The position numbers and the translations under genes are program-made. From the NCBI GenBank assembly GCA_964593925.1, contig CAZQKM010000025.1, positions 1 to 33,548 of the forward strand: a DNA stretch of 33,548 nucleotides, given 5' to 3'. The notes below the pieces were generated by a model that searched no databases, was not told the origin of the DNA, and saw only the letters and a list, made by a program, of their open reading frames with translations. This document shows positions 7,397 through 15,797 of this stretch, piece by piece. Each line of letters starts with the position of its first letter. Position 1 is the first letter of the stretch. The DNA is from Oleidesulfovibrio sp964593925 (lineage in GTDB: Bacteria > Desulfobacterota > Desulfovibrionia > Desulfovibrionales > Desulfovibrionaceae).

Positions 7397-8142
7397 GGAG
7401 CTCTGTAAAGTGTATCAGGGATGCATGACCAGGGTTGTGGATCTGATGCGCTGAGCTGGGGGGTTGCTAGCCTGAAAGCCCATATCACCGTGTTTTTAGA
7501 TGCTCTCGCATCAGCAATGGATAGCCTTGGTTTGTGAGCATGTTTTTTGGGGGCGCAGACTGCTATCCCAGAAGACAGTGAGCCAAAGGTGAAGGCGGCA
7601 TTGCACATGATCTGGCTTGCGGAATCCTATATTTCAGCCAAGGCCTGCCTGGCTTCGTGTTTTGTCGATGGCAAAGCAGGCTCATAGGTATCATGGATGC
7701 GCAGACTCAGCTATTTACGCCAGCTACCCCTGCCAGCTTGACATTCTGGGTAGGCTCTACAGTTGTTTTTAAGGCTGTCGTGGCACAGTGAGAGCCAATG
7801 TTTTCCATGGGGTGTAAAGATGTGCTCACCGCTCATGATAGATTATTCTGTGTTGGCTTTTTCAATGGGAAAAGCCTCATTCAAGCATTTTTTTGCTCGT
7901 TGAATATTTTGTGGTTGCCTGCGGTATGCTGCGTACTCCTTGAATGTCTGTGCAAGGTTCGCGGAAGGGCTACAGGCTCAATGATAGTGTACAGGGCGTT
8001 TCTGGTCTGAATATATTCAATATTTTTTTGGCAGTATTTCATGCGTATTCCCAAGCAGCGCTGGGCATTGGATGCTGTGTGCGTTTGTGGAGTGCACACT
8101 TTTCCATGAAATAAAAATGATTTTACGCAGGCGAGGGGAGTT
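7397..8142. other. Gene-free stretch between the peroxiredoxin-like gene and yigZ
   Basis: About 745 bp with no convincing gene on either strand. The minus strand around 7610-7700 reads IHDTYEPALPSTKHEARQAL between stop codons and looks faintly protein-like, but I cannot match it to a family. No RNA gene was recognised. It is probably decayed coding sequence. Confidence 0.45.
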
Positions 8143-8766
8143 TCAGGACAAGGATACATGCTCAATAAGCACAGTACCGTTGGTAAGCTCCATAAGAGCA
8201 GCATGTAGTGTGTCGGCATACTCTACAGGCAACTCTACGGTAAAGGTTGCGTCAAGGCCAAATTGTTCGCTGATGATGGCGGCTTCCACGGTATGCAGCA
8301 TATTTTTGAAGGATGTTACATGGGAGTATTCCATAACCACGCAAAAGCGTGCAGGAACAATTTTTTCTTTCAGGGGTAGCGAGTTCAGTGCCAGAGAAAC
8401 CATGCCACCATAGGCGCGGACAAGACCGCCTGTACCCAACTTTGTGCCGCCAAAATAGCGTGTGACGACCACAGCAATATCTCCTACACCACTATGTAGT
8501 AGAACGTTGAGCATGGGGCGCCCTGCGGTGCCATGTGGCTCTCCGTCGTCACTCATACCCACGCAGGCTGTATGCCCCGGTGGTCCGCACATAAATGCCC
8601 AGCAGTTGTGTGTGGCATCAGCATGTTTGGCCCGAATGTTACCAATGAACGTTTTGGCACTATCCATGGAGTCGGCATGGGCCAGAAAGGCGAGGAACAA
8701 ACTGCGTCTTATGGTATCTTTTACCGCATGTACAGAAACGGCGGGGACCGGATAGCGCTGACTCAT
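8143..8766 (-). CDS. yigZ: YigZ/IMPACT-family protein
   Basis: A 207-residue protein with the three conserved blocks of the family: AKTFIGNIRAKHADATHNCWA, SDDGEPHGTAGRPML at about 72-86, and VTRYFGGTKLGTGGLVRAYG at about 101-120. The C-terminal third is the small ferredoxin-like domain usual for bacterial YigZ. The eukaryotic homologue IMPACT acts in translational control, and the bacterial function is unsettled. The frame is open upstream to 8937, but the ATG at 8766 (MSQRYPVPAV) fits the family length; its ribosome-binding site is weak. Divergent from topB. Confidence 0.9.
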   Translation of the reverse strand: MSQRYPVPAVSVHAVKDTIRRSLFLAFLAHADSMDSAKTFIGNIRAKHADATHNCWAFMCGPPGHTACVGMSDDGEPHGTAGRPMLNVLLHSGVGDIAVVVTRYFGGTKLGTGGLVRAYGGMVSLALNSLPLKEKIVPARFCVVMEYSHVTSFKNMLHTVEAAIISEQFGLDATFTVELPVEYADTLHAALMELTNGTVLIEHVSLS

Positions 8767-9024
8767 AGTATGTTGCCTACGCCGTGTGGCACGCAAGGTC
8801 AAGCTAGTATGGGGGCGGTGGTTTAGCGCAAGGTATCTTTCGAATGATCGTGTATTGAGGCTCTGGAGCCTAAAGAGATAAAATGTACCCCCGGTACAAC
8901 CTTTTTGCAGGCTATTTTTTATAGTGGCCTCATACACCCAAGGGGGATATTTGACGAGTCAGATGCGGGCGGGTAGGAACATACACACACATGAGGCCCG
9001 ACCGGGCCATGTAGTTGGTGGAAT

Positions 9025-11307
9025 ATGTCAAAGACACTTATCATAGCGGAAAAACCTTCTGTTGCGCATGAAATTGCGCCGCTAGTGGGAGCAGGAAGCA
9101 AGCGGCGAGGCTTTTGGGAAGGGGCTTCGCATGTGGTGAGCTGGGCGGTTGGCCATTTAGTCAATATTGCTGAGCCCGAAGAGCAGAACGAACTCTGGGG
9201 GGGGCGTTGGTCTTTGGACCAGTTACCCATGGTTCCACAGCGTTTTAAGCTTGTTGTTCCGCCCGGGTCTCGCAGGCAGTTTGATGTGCTTTATCATCTC
9301 ATGCACAGGGAAGATATAGGCGACATTGTCAATGCCACAGATGCTGGTCGTGAAGGGGAGTTGATCTTTCGGCGGATTCAGTTGCATGCAGGTTGTGTAA
9401 AGCCCGTGCGTCGCTTATGGGCTGGTGATATGACCGAAGAGGGCTTGCGGCGTAGCTTAGCGAGCCTGCTGGACGATACGGCAAAGCGCAACCTGGGACT
9501 TGCGGCCTTTGCCCGGGCAGAGGCAGACTGGCTTATGGGCATGAACCTGTCGCGACTTTTTACGCTAAAAGCCAACATGCTGATTTCTGTGGGGCGTGTT
9601 CAGACGCCGGTGTTGAAACTGCTATGTGATCGGCGCAGTGAAATAGAGCATTTTATTCCCGCGGATTTTTGGACAGTGGAAGCACTGTTTGGTAAGGAAC
9701 CCCCTGTTGTTGCCCAAAACGGCAAGGAGCAGACAGACGGGTGCGACCATGGTCTAGAGGCAGAACACGAGCAAGATGCGCCGGGGGCATTTCGCGGGGT
9801 GTGGCATCGGCCGCCGGAGTATACTGAAACCCGTTTTGATAAGCAGGAACTTGCCCAAGCCGCCATGGAGCGTTGTTCGGGGCACATGGGTATTGTGGAA
9901 AAAGTCTCAAGCCGCAAGGGGGTGCAGAAGCCACCACTGCCCTTTGATCTCACAACATTGCAACGTGAGGCCAACTCCCGTTTTGGGTATTCCGCGCAGG
10001 AGACATTGACCATTGCGCAGGCATTGTATGAGCGGCACAAGCTTGTTACGTATCCGCGTACGGATTCGCGCTATCTTACCCGCGACCTGTTTGCGGAAAT
10101 CCTACGATATTTTCGTGCCATATATAGCATGTACCCGCAGGAAACAGTTCCCGCCGTAGAGCGGGTACAGTCAGGTTCGCGGTTTGCCTGTGTGAATGAT
10201 AAAAAGGTGACTGACCACCACGCCATTATCCCTACAGCTCAGGGAAAGGATCCGGTAACGCTGGGAGAGCGAGAGCGTACTGTATACGACATGATTTGTC
10301 GGCGCTTTATTGCCGCGTTCAGTGCGCCGGCTGTTTTTGGGGTGTCCACTGTGCATGTGCTGCTGGATAATGAGATGTTCATTGCGCGTGGCAAGGTATT
10401 TAAGGATACGGGGTGGCTTGCCGTGGAGCCATGGAGAGCCGCTCGGGACAATCCTTTGCCAGCCATGCGCAAGGGAGCTCGTTTGCATGTTCACTGGTTG
10501 GATGCTGTTCAACGCCAGACAAAATCCCCTGCACACTTTACCGATGCCACGCTGCTTGCAGCCATGGAGACTGCCGGAAAATTGGTGGAGGATGAAGCAT
10601 TACGTATCGCCATGAAAGACCGTGGCCTTGGCACGCCAGCCACACGGGCACAAATTATTGAGACGCTGCTTTTACGCGGCTATGTGGAAAAAAAGGGAAA
10701 ACGCCTTGTGCCCACGGATGCTGGTATGCGGGTTGCTGCACTGGTTTCTGCGCTGTTGCCCGATGTGGCGTCTCCAGAGTTTACCGGCCAGTGGGAAAAG
10801 AAACTTAAAGATATTGAGGCAGGAGAATACTCGTATCCGCAATTCATGTACGCCATTCGTAACATGCTTGCCCAAAGTATACAGCAGATTAAGCCTCGTA
10901 ATATTCTGCATGTGCTTATCGCTGAGGCTGCCCGTCTTGCCCGGCGTGCACCGGATGGTACATGCCCATTGTGCGGTGCGGCGGTGGAAGAGCGTGAAAA
11001 AGTTTTTGGATGCAGCCGCTGGAAGCGGGCTGATGGTGGTTGCCCCTTTGTCATCTGGAAAAATACCCTGGGCATCAATCTAGATTCTATGCTGGTTGCG
11101 CAGCTTTTGGAAACAGGGATTACCAAGGAGGAGCTGCAACTGACTTCGCAAAGTGGGACTTCTTTCAGGGCAAGGCTTACTCTTGAGCAAGGGATAGTGC
11201 GGCCTCTATTTGATGAAAGACGTAAAGCCCTGTCTACTCTACCATGTGGGCTTGCAAGTGGGCCATGGGAAAACCCTTTTCCGCCTGAAGAAGAGCCTCT
11301 TTCATAG
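9025..11307 (+). CDS. topB: DNA topoisomerase III (type IA)
   Basis: A 760-residue type IA topoisomerase that passes single strands through a transient 5'-phosphotyrosine break and mainly decatenates DNA. The N-terminal TOPRIM domain has MSKTLIIAEKPSVA and the acidic motif DAGREGE at 106-112. The active-site tyrosine is Tyr343 in LVTYPRTDSRYL. Further conserved parts are ARAEADWLMGMNLSR and KDRGLGTPATRAQIIETL. The C-terminus carries a four-cysteine zinc-ribbon (CPLC from residue 647, GCSRW and GGCPF), a topoisomerase-type zinc finger. Start ATG with GGTGG upstream. It is read alone, 248 bp ahead of rubrerythrin. The gene is intact and a normal length. Confidence 0.95.
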   Translation: MSKTLIIAEKPSVAHEIAPLVGAGSKRRGFWEGASHVVSWAVGHLVNIAEPEEQNELWGGRWSLDQLPMVPQRFKLVVPPGSRRQFDVLYHLMHREDIGDIVNATDAGREGELIFRRIQLHAGCVKPVRRLWAGDMTEEGLRRSLASLLDDTAKRNLGLAAFARAEADWLMGMNLSRLFTLKANMLISVGRVQTPVLKLLCDRRSEIEHFIPADFWTVEALFGKEPPVVAQNGKEQTDGCDHGLEAEHEQDAPGAFRGVWHRPPEYTETRFDKQELAQAAMERCSGHMGIVEKVSSRKGVQKPPLPFDLTTLQREANSRFGYSAQETLTIAQALYERHKLVTYPRTDSRYLTRDLFAEILRYFRAIYSMYPQETVPAVERVQSGSRFACVNDKKVTDHHAIIPTAQGKDPVTLGERERTVYDMICRRFIAAFSAPAVFGVSTVHVLLDNEMFIARGKVFKDTGWLAVEPWRAARDNPLPAMRKGARLHVHWLDAVQRQTKSPAHFTDATLLAAMETAGKLVEDEALRIAMKDRGLGTPATRAQIIETLLLRGYVEKKGKRLVPTDAGMRVAALVSALLPDVASPEFTGQWEKKLKDIEAGEYSYPQFMYAIRNMLAQSIQQIKPRNILHVLIAEAARLARRAPDGTCPLCGAAVEEREKVFGCSRWKRADGGCPFVIWKNTLGINLDSMLVAQLLETGITKEELQLTSQSGTSFRARLTLEQGIVRPLFDERRKALSTLPCGLASGPWENPFPPEEEPLS

Positions 11308-11481
11308 CGCAATCGACTTATACCCCGTGCTATAATTTTATATCGCCTTGTAGCAGTACTATCTATTGTCGGTTAGGGAGAGGTCGCGTAAAATTTTTGC
11401 AATGGGGGAGTGTTTTCAGGCAGTTGGGACTGTAAGGATTTTTTTGCAAAAATGCTTTACTAAAGAAGATTTTTTTACTAA

Positions 11482-11496
11482 TAATAATCATTACTG
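11482..11496 (+). promoter_or_regulatory. PerR/Fur-like operator upstream of rubrerythrin
   Basis: The core TAAT-C-ATTA lies in an AT-rich region about 70 bp before the rubrerythrin start. By hand it matches the PerR 15-mer (TTATAATNATTATAA) at 10 of 14 defined positions. PerR or Fur control of rubrerythrin is known in anaerobes, so the assignment is plausible but not proven. A TTGACG at 11513-11518 could be the -35 element just downstream. Confidence 0.4.
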
Positions 11497-11555
11497 TTTA
11501 TTTTGGCGTCAGTTGACGTTCAAAAATTATAAGAGAACACTAAGGAGTAGAACCA

Positions 11556-12053
11556 ATGTCCAAGACTATGGAAAATTTGATGGCTGCTTTTGCAGGCGAA
11601 TCTCAGGCCAACCGTAAGTATCTTGCTTTTGCCAAGCAGGCAGAGCAGGAGGGGCATCCCCAGGTTGCCAAGTTGTTTCGTGCTGCTGCCGATGCTGAAA
11701 CAATCCATGCCCATGCCCATTTGCGCAATGCAGGCAAGGTTGGCTCCACTGTGGAAAATTTGAAGGCTGCCATTGAGGGAGAGACCTTTGAGTTTGAAAA
11801 GATGTATCCTGGTATGATTGCTGAAGCTGATGCCGAAGGAGAAAAGGTTGCGGCCCGCTACTTTGGTTTTGCAAATAAAGCAGAAGAGGTACATGCAAAA
11901 TTGTACAAGAAAGTTCTTGAAAATATAGAAAATCCGGTTGTAGTAGACTACTATAACTGCTCCGTTTGCGGGTATACGCATGAAGGTCCTTTTAGTGATG
12001 GCAAGTGCCCTTTATGTAATGCCGCTGCAAGTGCCTTTTACAAGGTAGACTAG
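11556..12053 (+). CDS. rbr: Rubrerythrin
   Basis: A 165-residue cytoplasmic non-heme diiron protein that reduces hydrogen peroxide in anaerobes. The four-helix domain contains the diiron ligands in GESQANRKY (Glu15), AETIHAHAH (Glu48, His51), EGETFEFEKMYP (around 74-82) and EEVHAKLY (110-117). The C-terminal rubredoxin-like Fe(SCys)4 site is CSVCGY at 135-140 and CPLCNA at 151-156. AAGGAG lies eight bases before the ATG. Upstream is a PerR-like box, downstream a strong terminator, so it is monocistronic. Electron donors such as rubredoxin are not encoded nearby. Confidence 0.95.
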   Translation: MSKTMENLMAAFAGESQANRKYLAFAKQAEQEGHPQVAKLFRAAADAETIHAHAHLRNAGKVGSTVENLKAAIEGETFEFEKMYPGMIAEADAEGEKVAARYFGFANKAEEVHAKLYKKVLENIENPVVVDYYNCSVCGYTHEGPFSDGKCPLCNAAASAFYKVD

Positions 12054-12081
12054 TAAGGCAGGGGCTTACGGGGGGGAAGGT

Positions 12082-12118
12082 AAAGGCTGCGGGCGTTGAG
12101 CCTTCAGCCTTTTTTTTT
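12082..12118 (+). terminator. Intrinsic terminator after rubrerythrin
   Basis: AAAGGCTG pairs with CAGCCTTT across a 15-base loop and runs into a tract of T. It ends the rubrerythrin transcript. Confidence 0.8.
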
Positions 12119-12146
12119 GCGCCGAAAGGCCTCGGTTTCGTATACT
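12117..12146 (+). promoter_or_regulatory. Putative sigma-70 promoter for the UbiD-family gene
   Basis: TTGCGC and TATACT are spaced by 18 bases, directly after the rubrerythrin terminator. The layout resembles the promoter proposed for the TPR gene. The leader would be about 160 nt and would contain the heptamer repeat. Confidence 0.4.
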
Positions 12147-12224
12147 ATTGTGTGTACTTTTTAGAGGTGAGTAGCGCGCTGCGCTTGTCAGGTTGCTTGC
12201 CTTTAGCTGCTTTTTACGCCAGTT

Positions 12225-12273
12225 TTAGACGTTAGACGTTAGACGTTAGACGTTAGACGTTAGACGTTGGGCG
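12225..12273 (+). repeat. TTAGACG heptamer tandem repeat
   Basis: Six perfect copies of TTAGACG (12225-12266) plus a degenerate seventh, TTGGGCG, lie 40 bp before the UbiD-family start codon and inside its presumed leader. Such short repeats change copy number by polymerase slippage. Confidence 0.95.
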
Positions 12274-12313
12274 TGATATGAGTCTTTAGCATACTGTGAA
12301 AAAGGTGATCTTT

Positions 12314-14152
12314 GTGCGCTATGGCAATATGAGCATGCTGTTGGAAGACCTGGAACGCCATGGGCATCTTGTTCGCATGGACACACCGGTGGATCCGCAC
12401 CTTGAGGTAGCGGCTATCCAACGCCGTGCGTATGCCACGGGTGCTCCAGCTATGCTTTTTACACGAGTAAAGGGTACTGATTTTCCCATGGTGGCCAATT
12501 TGTTTGGAACCATGGAGCGGACACGTTTTATCTTTCGTTCTACCTTACGGGCATTGGAGGGGCTTTTTAATCTCAAGGCCAATCCGTTTGATTTTTTCAG
12601 GCATCCATGGCGGTATACTGGTGTGCCGCGGGCTTTGTACGGTGCTATTCCCCGGAGTGTCAAAACTGGACCGGTTCTTGAGAATACCACCACAATCAGC
12701 AGGCTTCCCCAATTGGTATCGTGGCCCGGTGATGGAGGAGGCTATGTTACCCTGCCACAGGTGTATACCGAAAGCCCTGACCGTCCTGGCTATATGCAAT
12801 CCAACCTGGGCATGTACAGAGTTCAGCTTGGGGGTAATGCCTATGAAACAGATGTTGAGGTTGGGCTGCACTACCAGATTCACCGTGGCATCGGGTATCA
12901 CCATGCGCAGGCTTTACAACAGAAAATTCCCCTGCAGGTGAATATTTTTGTAGGTGGCCCTCCAGCCATGACTCTGGCCGCGGTGATGCCGTTACCTGAG
13001 GGGATACCCGAGCTTGCATTTGCGGGTGCATTGGCCGGATTTCGTGTTCCTATGATTCGGCGTAAGGGTTTTTTGCCCATGCCGGCTGCGGCAGACTTTT
13101 GCATCAGTGGCACGTTGATGCCCTATCAGAAGCCGGAAGGTCCCTTTGGCGACCATCTGGGATATTATAGCCTTGAACATAATTTTCCCGTTTTGCGTGT
13201 GGATAAGGTCTGGCACCGTACAGGAGCGGTATGGCCTTTTACTACCGTAGGCCGTCCACCGCAGGAGGATACTGTGTTTGGCGACTTCATCCACGAATTA
13301 ACAGCAGCTATGGTACCGCAGGTATTCAACGGTGTACACGAAATTCAGGCTGTGGATGCTGCTGGGGTACACCCCCTTTTGCTGGCCATTGGCAGTGAGC
13401 GGTATGTGCCATGGGCCGGACAACGTCAACCGCAGGAACTACTTACATGCGGTATGGCCCTCTTGGGTAATACGCAGACTTCGCTTTCAAAGTATGTGCT
13501 CATTGCGGCTCGTGAGGATACTCCTGGCCTATCTACTCACGATCATGCATTGTTTTTTGCTCACATGCTTGAGCGTACGGATTTCAGTCGTGATTTGCAT
13601 TTTATCACCAGAACAACCATTGATACGCTGGATTATACGGGTATCAGCCTGAATCAGGGGTCCAAGCTTGTATGGGCTGCCTGTGGTGAACCAAAGCGTG
13701 AACTTGCGCATACGCTGCCGACTGATTTTATTTTGCCGCACGAGTTCACCGATGCCTGTATGCTCCATAAGGGGATACTTATTGTTACCGGCCCGCGGCA
13801 TACGGCCTTGCGTGACATGCACGATAGGGCCATGTTTCGCTTGGCAGAGCATTTTGAGCATATGCAGGGACTGGAGGGGATAGGCCTGATTGTTGTGGTG
13901 GATGACGCAGCTTTTACCGCCCGGAACTGGAGTAATTTTTTGTGGGTTACCTTTACTCGCTCTGATCCGGCTACTGACATATATGGCGTGGGTGCTTTTA
14001 TCCACTGTAAGCATTGGGGCTGCAAAGGGCCGCTCTTGATCGACGCACGTCTCAAGTCTTTTCATGCGCCGGCACTGGAGCTTGATCCTGATGTGGAAAG
14101 GCGGGTGGACACCTTGGGGGCACCAGGCGGACCGCTACATGGGTGGGTATAG
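12314..14152 (+). CDS. UbiD-family decarboxylase (probable menaquinone biosynthesis, MqnL-like)
   Basis: A 612-residue prenylated-FMN-dependent decarboxylase. Family features are the opening MLLEDLERHGHLVRMDTPVD, TDVEVGLHYQIHRGIGYHHA, FVGGPPAMTLAAVMPLPEG, PEGPFGDHLGYYSLEHNFPV and the C-terminal REDTPGLSTHDHALFF. The ~600-residue length matches the long subgroup annotated as menaquinone biosynthesis decarboxylases in epsilon- and deltaproteobacteria, which act on 1,4-dihydroxy-6-naphthoate in the futalosine pathway, so I favour that role over ubiquinone synthesis; this step is inference. I chose the GTG at 12314 (VRYGNMSM), which follows AGGTGA and matches the usual 'M-x-Y' family start; an in-frame GTG lies at 12296. 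No ubiX or mqn genes are adjacent. Confidence 0.85.
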   Translation: MRYGNMSMLLEDLERHGHLVRMDTPVDPHLEVAAIQRRAYATGAPAMLFTRVKGTDFPMVANLFGTMERTRFIFRSTLRALEGLFNLKANPFDFFRHPWRYTGVPRALYGAIPRSVKTGPVLENTTTISRLPQLVSWPGDGGGYVTLPQVYTESPDRPGYMQSNLGMYRVQLGGNAYETDVEVGLHYQIHRGIGYHHAQALQQKIPLQVNIFVGGPPAMTLAAVMPLPEGIPELAFAGALAGFRVPMIRRKGFLPMPAAADFCISGTLMPYQKPEGPFGDHLGYYSLEHNFPVLRVDKVWHRTGAVWPFTTVGRPPQEDTVFGDFIHELTAAMVPQVFNGVHEIQAVDAAGVHPLLLAIGSERYVPWAGQRQPQELLTCGMALLGNTQTSLSKYVLIAAREDTPGLSTHDHALFFAHMLERTDFSRDLHFITRTTIDTLDYTGISLNQGSKLVWAACGEPKRELAHTLPTDFILPHEFTDACMLHKGILIVTGPRHTALRDMHDRAMFRLAEHFEHMQGLEGIGLIVVVDDAAFTARNWSNFLWVTFTRSDPATDIYGVGAFIHCKHWGCKGPLLIDARLKSFHAPALELDPDVERRVDTLGAPGGPLHGWV

Positions 14153-14229
14153 TACTGCATGCGGGGGGCGGATACCTGTCATTTAAGAAGCCGCCGGTGT
14201 TTGCCCGTGGTATCAAGATGTTGTGTGTT

Positions 14230-14970
14230 TCATGCACCGCGAGCTGCGGCTTCGTCCACTACCCACACCAATCTGCCTGTATGTGGCATGATCTGTTGGA
14301 TGGGAAGGTTGTGCGGGGCCAGTAGGGACAAGGCCCTAACCACTGCGGGATGCTTGTCGCGCCCACTGGCCATAGCAATAATCGTACGTGCATTATTGAT
14401 GACGGGCAGGGTGAGCGTAAGACGGTTGGCAGGGTGTGCGGGTACATGCTGAGCAACAACAAGTTGTTTTGTCTCTTTCAAGGCGTCGGAGTCGGGAAAC
14501 AGCGATGCTGTGTGACCATCAGCGCCAACGCCCAACAGCAGGCAGTCAAATCGCGGATATTCCGTATCATGCAGGGCAAAGTGTTTGCGCAGCAGAGCGT
14601 CATATCCCTGTGCCGCGTCTTCGGGCTGCTGTTCACCTTTCATACGGTAAAACTTGGTGGCGGCTATCCGATGTAGTAGTTCGTTGCGGGCGATGCCGTA
14701 GTTGCTTTGTTCGTGGTCTGGCCCCACGCAGCGTTCATCCACCCAGTAGACGCGTATATTACTCCATGGCATGCGGTGGGCATACTCAGGATGGGCCAGT
14801 AGCCGAAAAAGCGTTACGGGAGTGCTGCCGCCGGAGAGGGCAATGCAGAAGGTGCCGCGCTGGGTAATGGCCTGCTCGCAAGATTCTATGATTAGTTCTG
14901 CGGCTTGCCGCGCTAAGGCATCTGCGCCTGGGGTGACATACAAAGAAATATGCATGGGGTGATGTGTCAT
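14230..14970 (-). CDS. pgl: 6-phosphogluconolactonase
   Basis: A 246-residue cytoplasmic enzyme that hydrolyses 6-phosphogluconolactone to 6-phosphogluconate in the oxidative pentose-phosphate pathway. Motifs of the sugar-isomerase-like fold are present: ALSGGSTP around 44-51, NIRVYWVDERCVGPDHEQSN and the phosphate-binding LLLGVGADGHTASLFPDS. The ATG at 14970 has AGGAGT eight bases upstream. Its first 185 bp overlap, in another frame, the tail of the two-TM protein gene upstream. No zwf or gnd is adjacent. Confidence 0.93.
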   Translation of the reverse strand: MTHHPMHISLYVTPGADALARQAAELIIESCEQAITQRGTFCIALSGGSTPVTLFRLLAHPEYAHRMPWSNIRVYWVDERCVGPDHEQSNYGIARNELLHRIAATKFYRMKGEQQPEDAAQGYDALLRKHFALHDTEYPRFDCLLLGVGADGHTASLFPDSDALKETKQLVVAQHVPAHPANRLTLTLPVINNARTIIAMASGRDKHPAVVRALSLLAPHNLPIQQIMPHTGRLVWVVDEAAARGA

Positions 14971-15646
14971 GATCAGGTACTCCTATGCATGGGAGGGCAA
15001 TGGTTTTTTGCTGCTGCCCAGCGGTGCTATTTTTTGTCATTTTGTGGGCAGGTGCTGCTCTATATGGGTGTTTACAAAAATGCGGGATCTTCCGGCAGGT
15101 GTCCCGCGGAAGGGTACGCACGTTTTTACCAGGGGCAAATGTTACACGTAAGAAGTGGGGATGAAAAAAAATTAATGGATTGCGAGACATTGCGTCAGGC
15201 AGGATATGGTACCAGCGATATCCTTGTTTTTTGAAATAACAGGCTGCCTGAACCCGACAGCCTGCTTCGCGGGCAGCTAGCATGGCGGCATCACGTTGAC
15301 AGCGTGATGTCGATACCGGGCGGAGAATTCTGGGTTTGAAGCCATACCGCCACAACATGGCGCGTACGCGTTTGAACTCACGAAAGCGTGCAAATGCATC
15401 TGCCTGACAGAGCACTACTCCCCATGCAAAGAGCGTTGACAGCGTCATTAGCCCCCAAGCCAGCAGCCATGCAGAAAGCTGTTTTTTTTGTATGGGGTCA
15501 AATATAGGGTACTGCGTCAGGAACAGTTTACATTCAAGGCCAAAAGCAAGGGCAAACAGTAAGGCTGTAATGCTGACGACATGGGGAAAAGGCGCTGCCT
15601 GGATGTAGCGCAGGCACTCCGCAACAAGTGTGCGCATCGTATTCAT
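14786..15646 (-). CDS. Two-TM conserved hypothetical protein with run-on C-terminus
   Basis: The frame encodes 286 residues. Residues ~20-38 (FPHVVSITALLFALAFGL) and ~56-78 (LSAWLLAWGLMTLSTLFAWGVVL) are transmembrane. A soluble domain follows with RCQRDAAMLAAREAGCRVQA and GYRWYHILPDAMSRNPLIFF, which I believe is a conserved Desulfovibrio family of unknown function that normally ends soon after this block. Here the frame continues for about 110 more residues of low-complexity Arg/His/Pro-rich sequence and overlaps pgl by 185 bp. The N-terminal ~170 residues look real; the rest looks like the antiselected second frame of pgl. Loss of the original stop or a small frameshift is likely. ATG at 15646 with GGAG rather far upstream. 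Confidence 0.6.
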   Translation of the reverse strand: MNTMRTLVAECLRYIQAAPFPHVVSITALLFALAFGLECKLFLTQYPIFDPIQKKQLSAWLLAWGLMTLSTLFAWGVVLCQADAFARFREFKRVRAMLWRYGFKPRILRPVSTSRCQRDAAMLAAREAGCRVQAACYFKKQGYRWYHILPDAMSRNPLIFFHPHFLRVTFAPGKNVRTLPRDTCRKIPHFCKHPYRAAPAHKMTKNSTAGQQQKTIALPCIGVPDHDTSPHAYFFVCHPRRRCLSAASRRTNHRILRAGHYPARHLLHCPLRRQHSRNAFSATGPS

Positions 15647-15797
15647 ACTATGGAATGGCTCCTGTCATGTAAAAATTAAGCTCGGCTACGCATTATTCGT
15701 GGAAGCTGGAGCGGGCATCTGCAACACACATGTTGCTCCATAACGTGCTTTGAAGTGAGGTGCAACGCTCGGAGGTTTTCAATATATTTTGTGTACC

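Noticed and set aside
10680..11312. Minus-strand open frame of 210 codons opposite topB
   Set aside because: Antisense shadow of an intact topoisomerase gene with Ser/Arg-rich composition.
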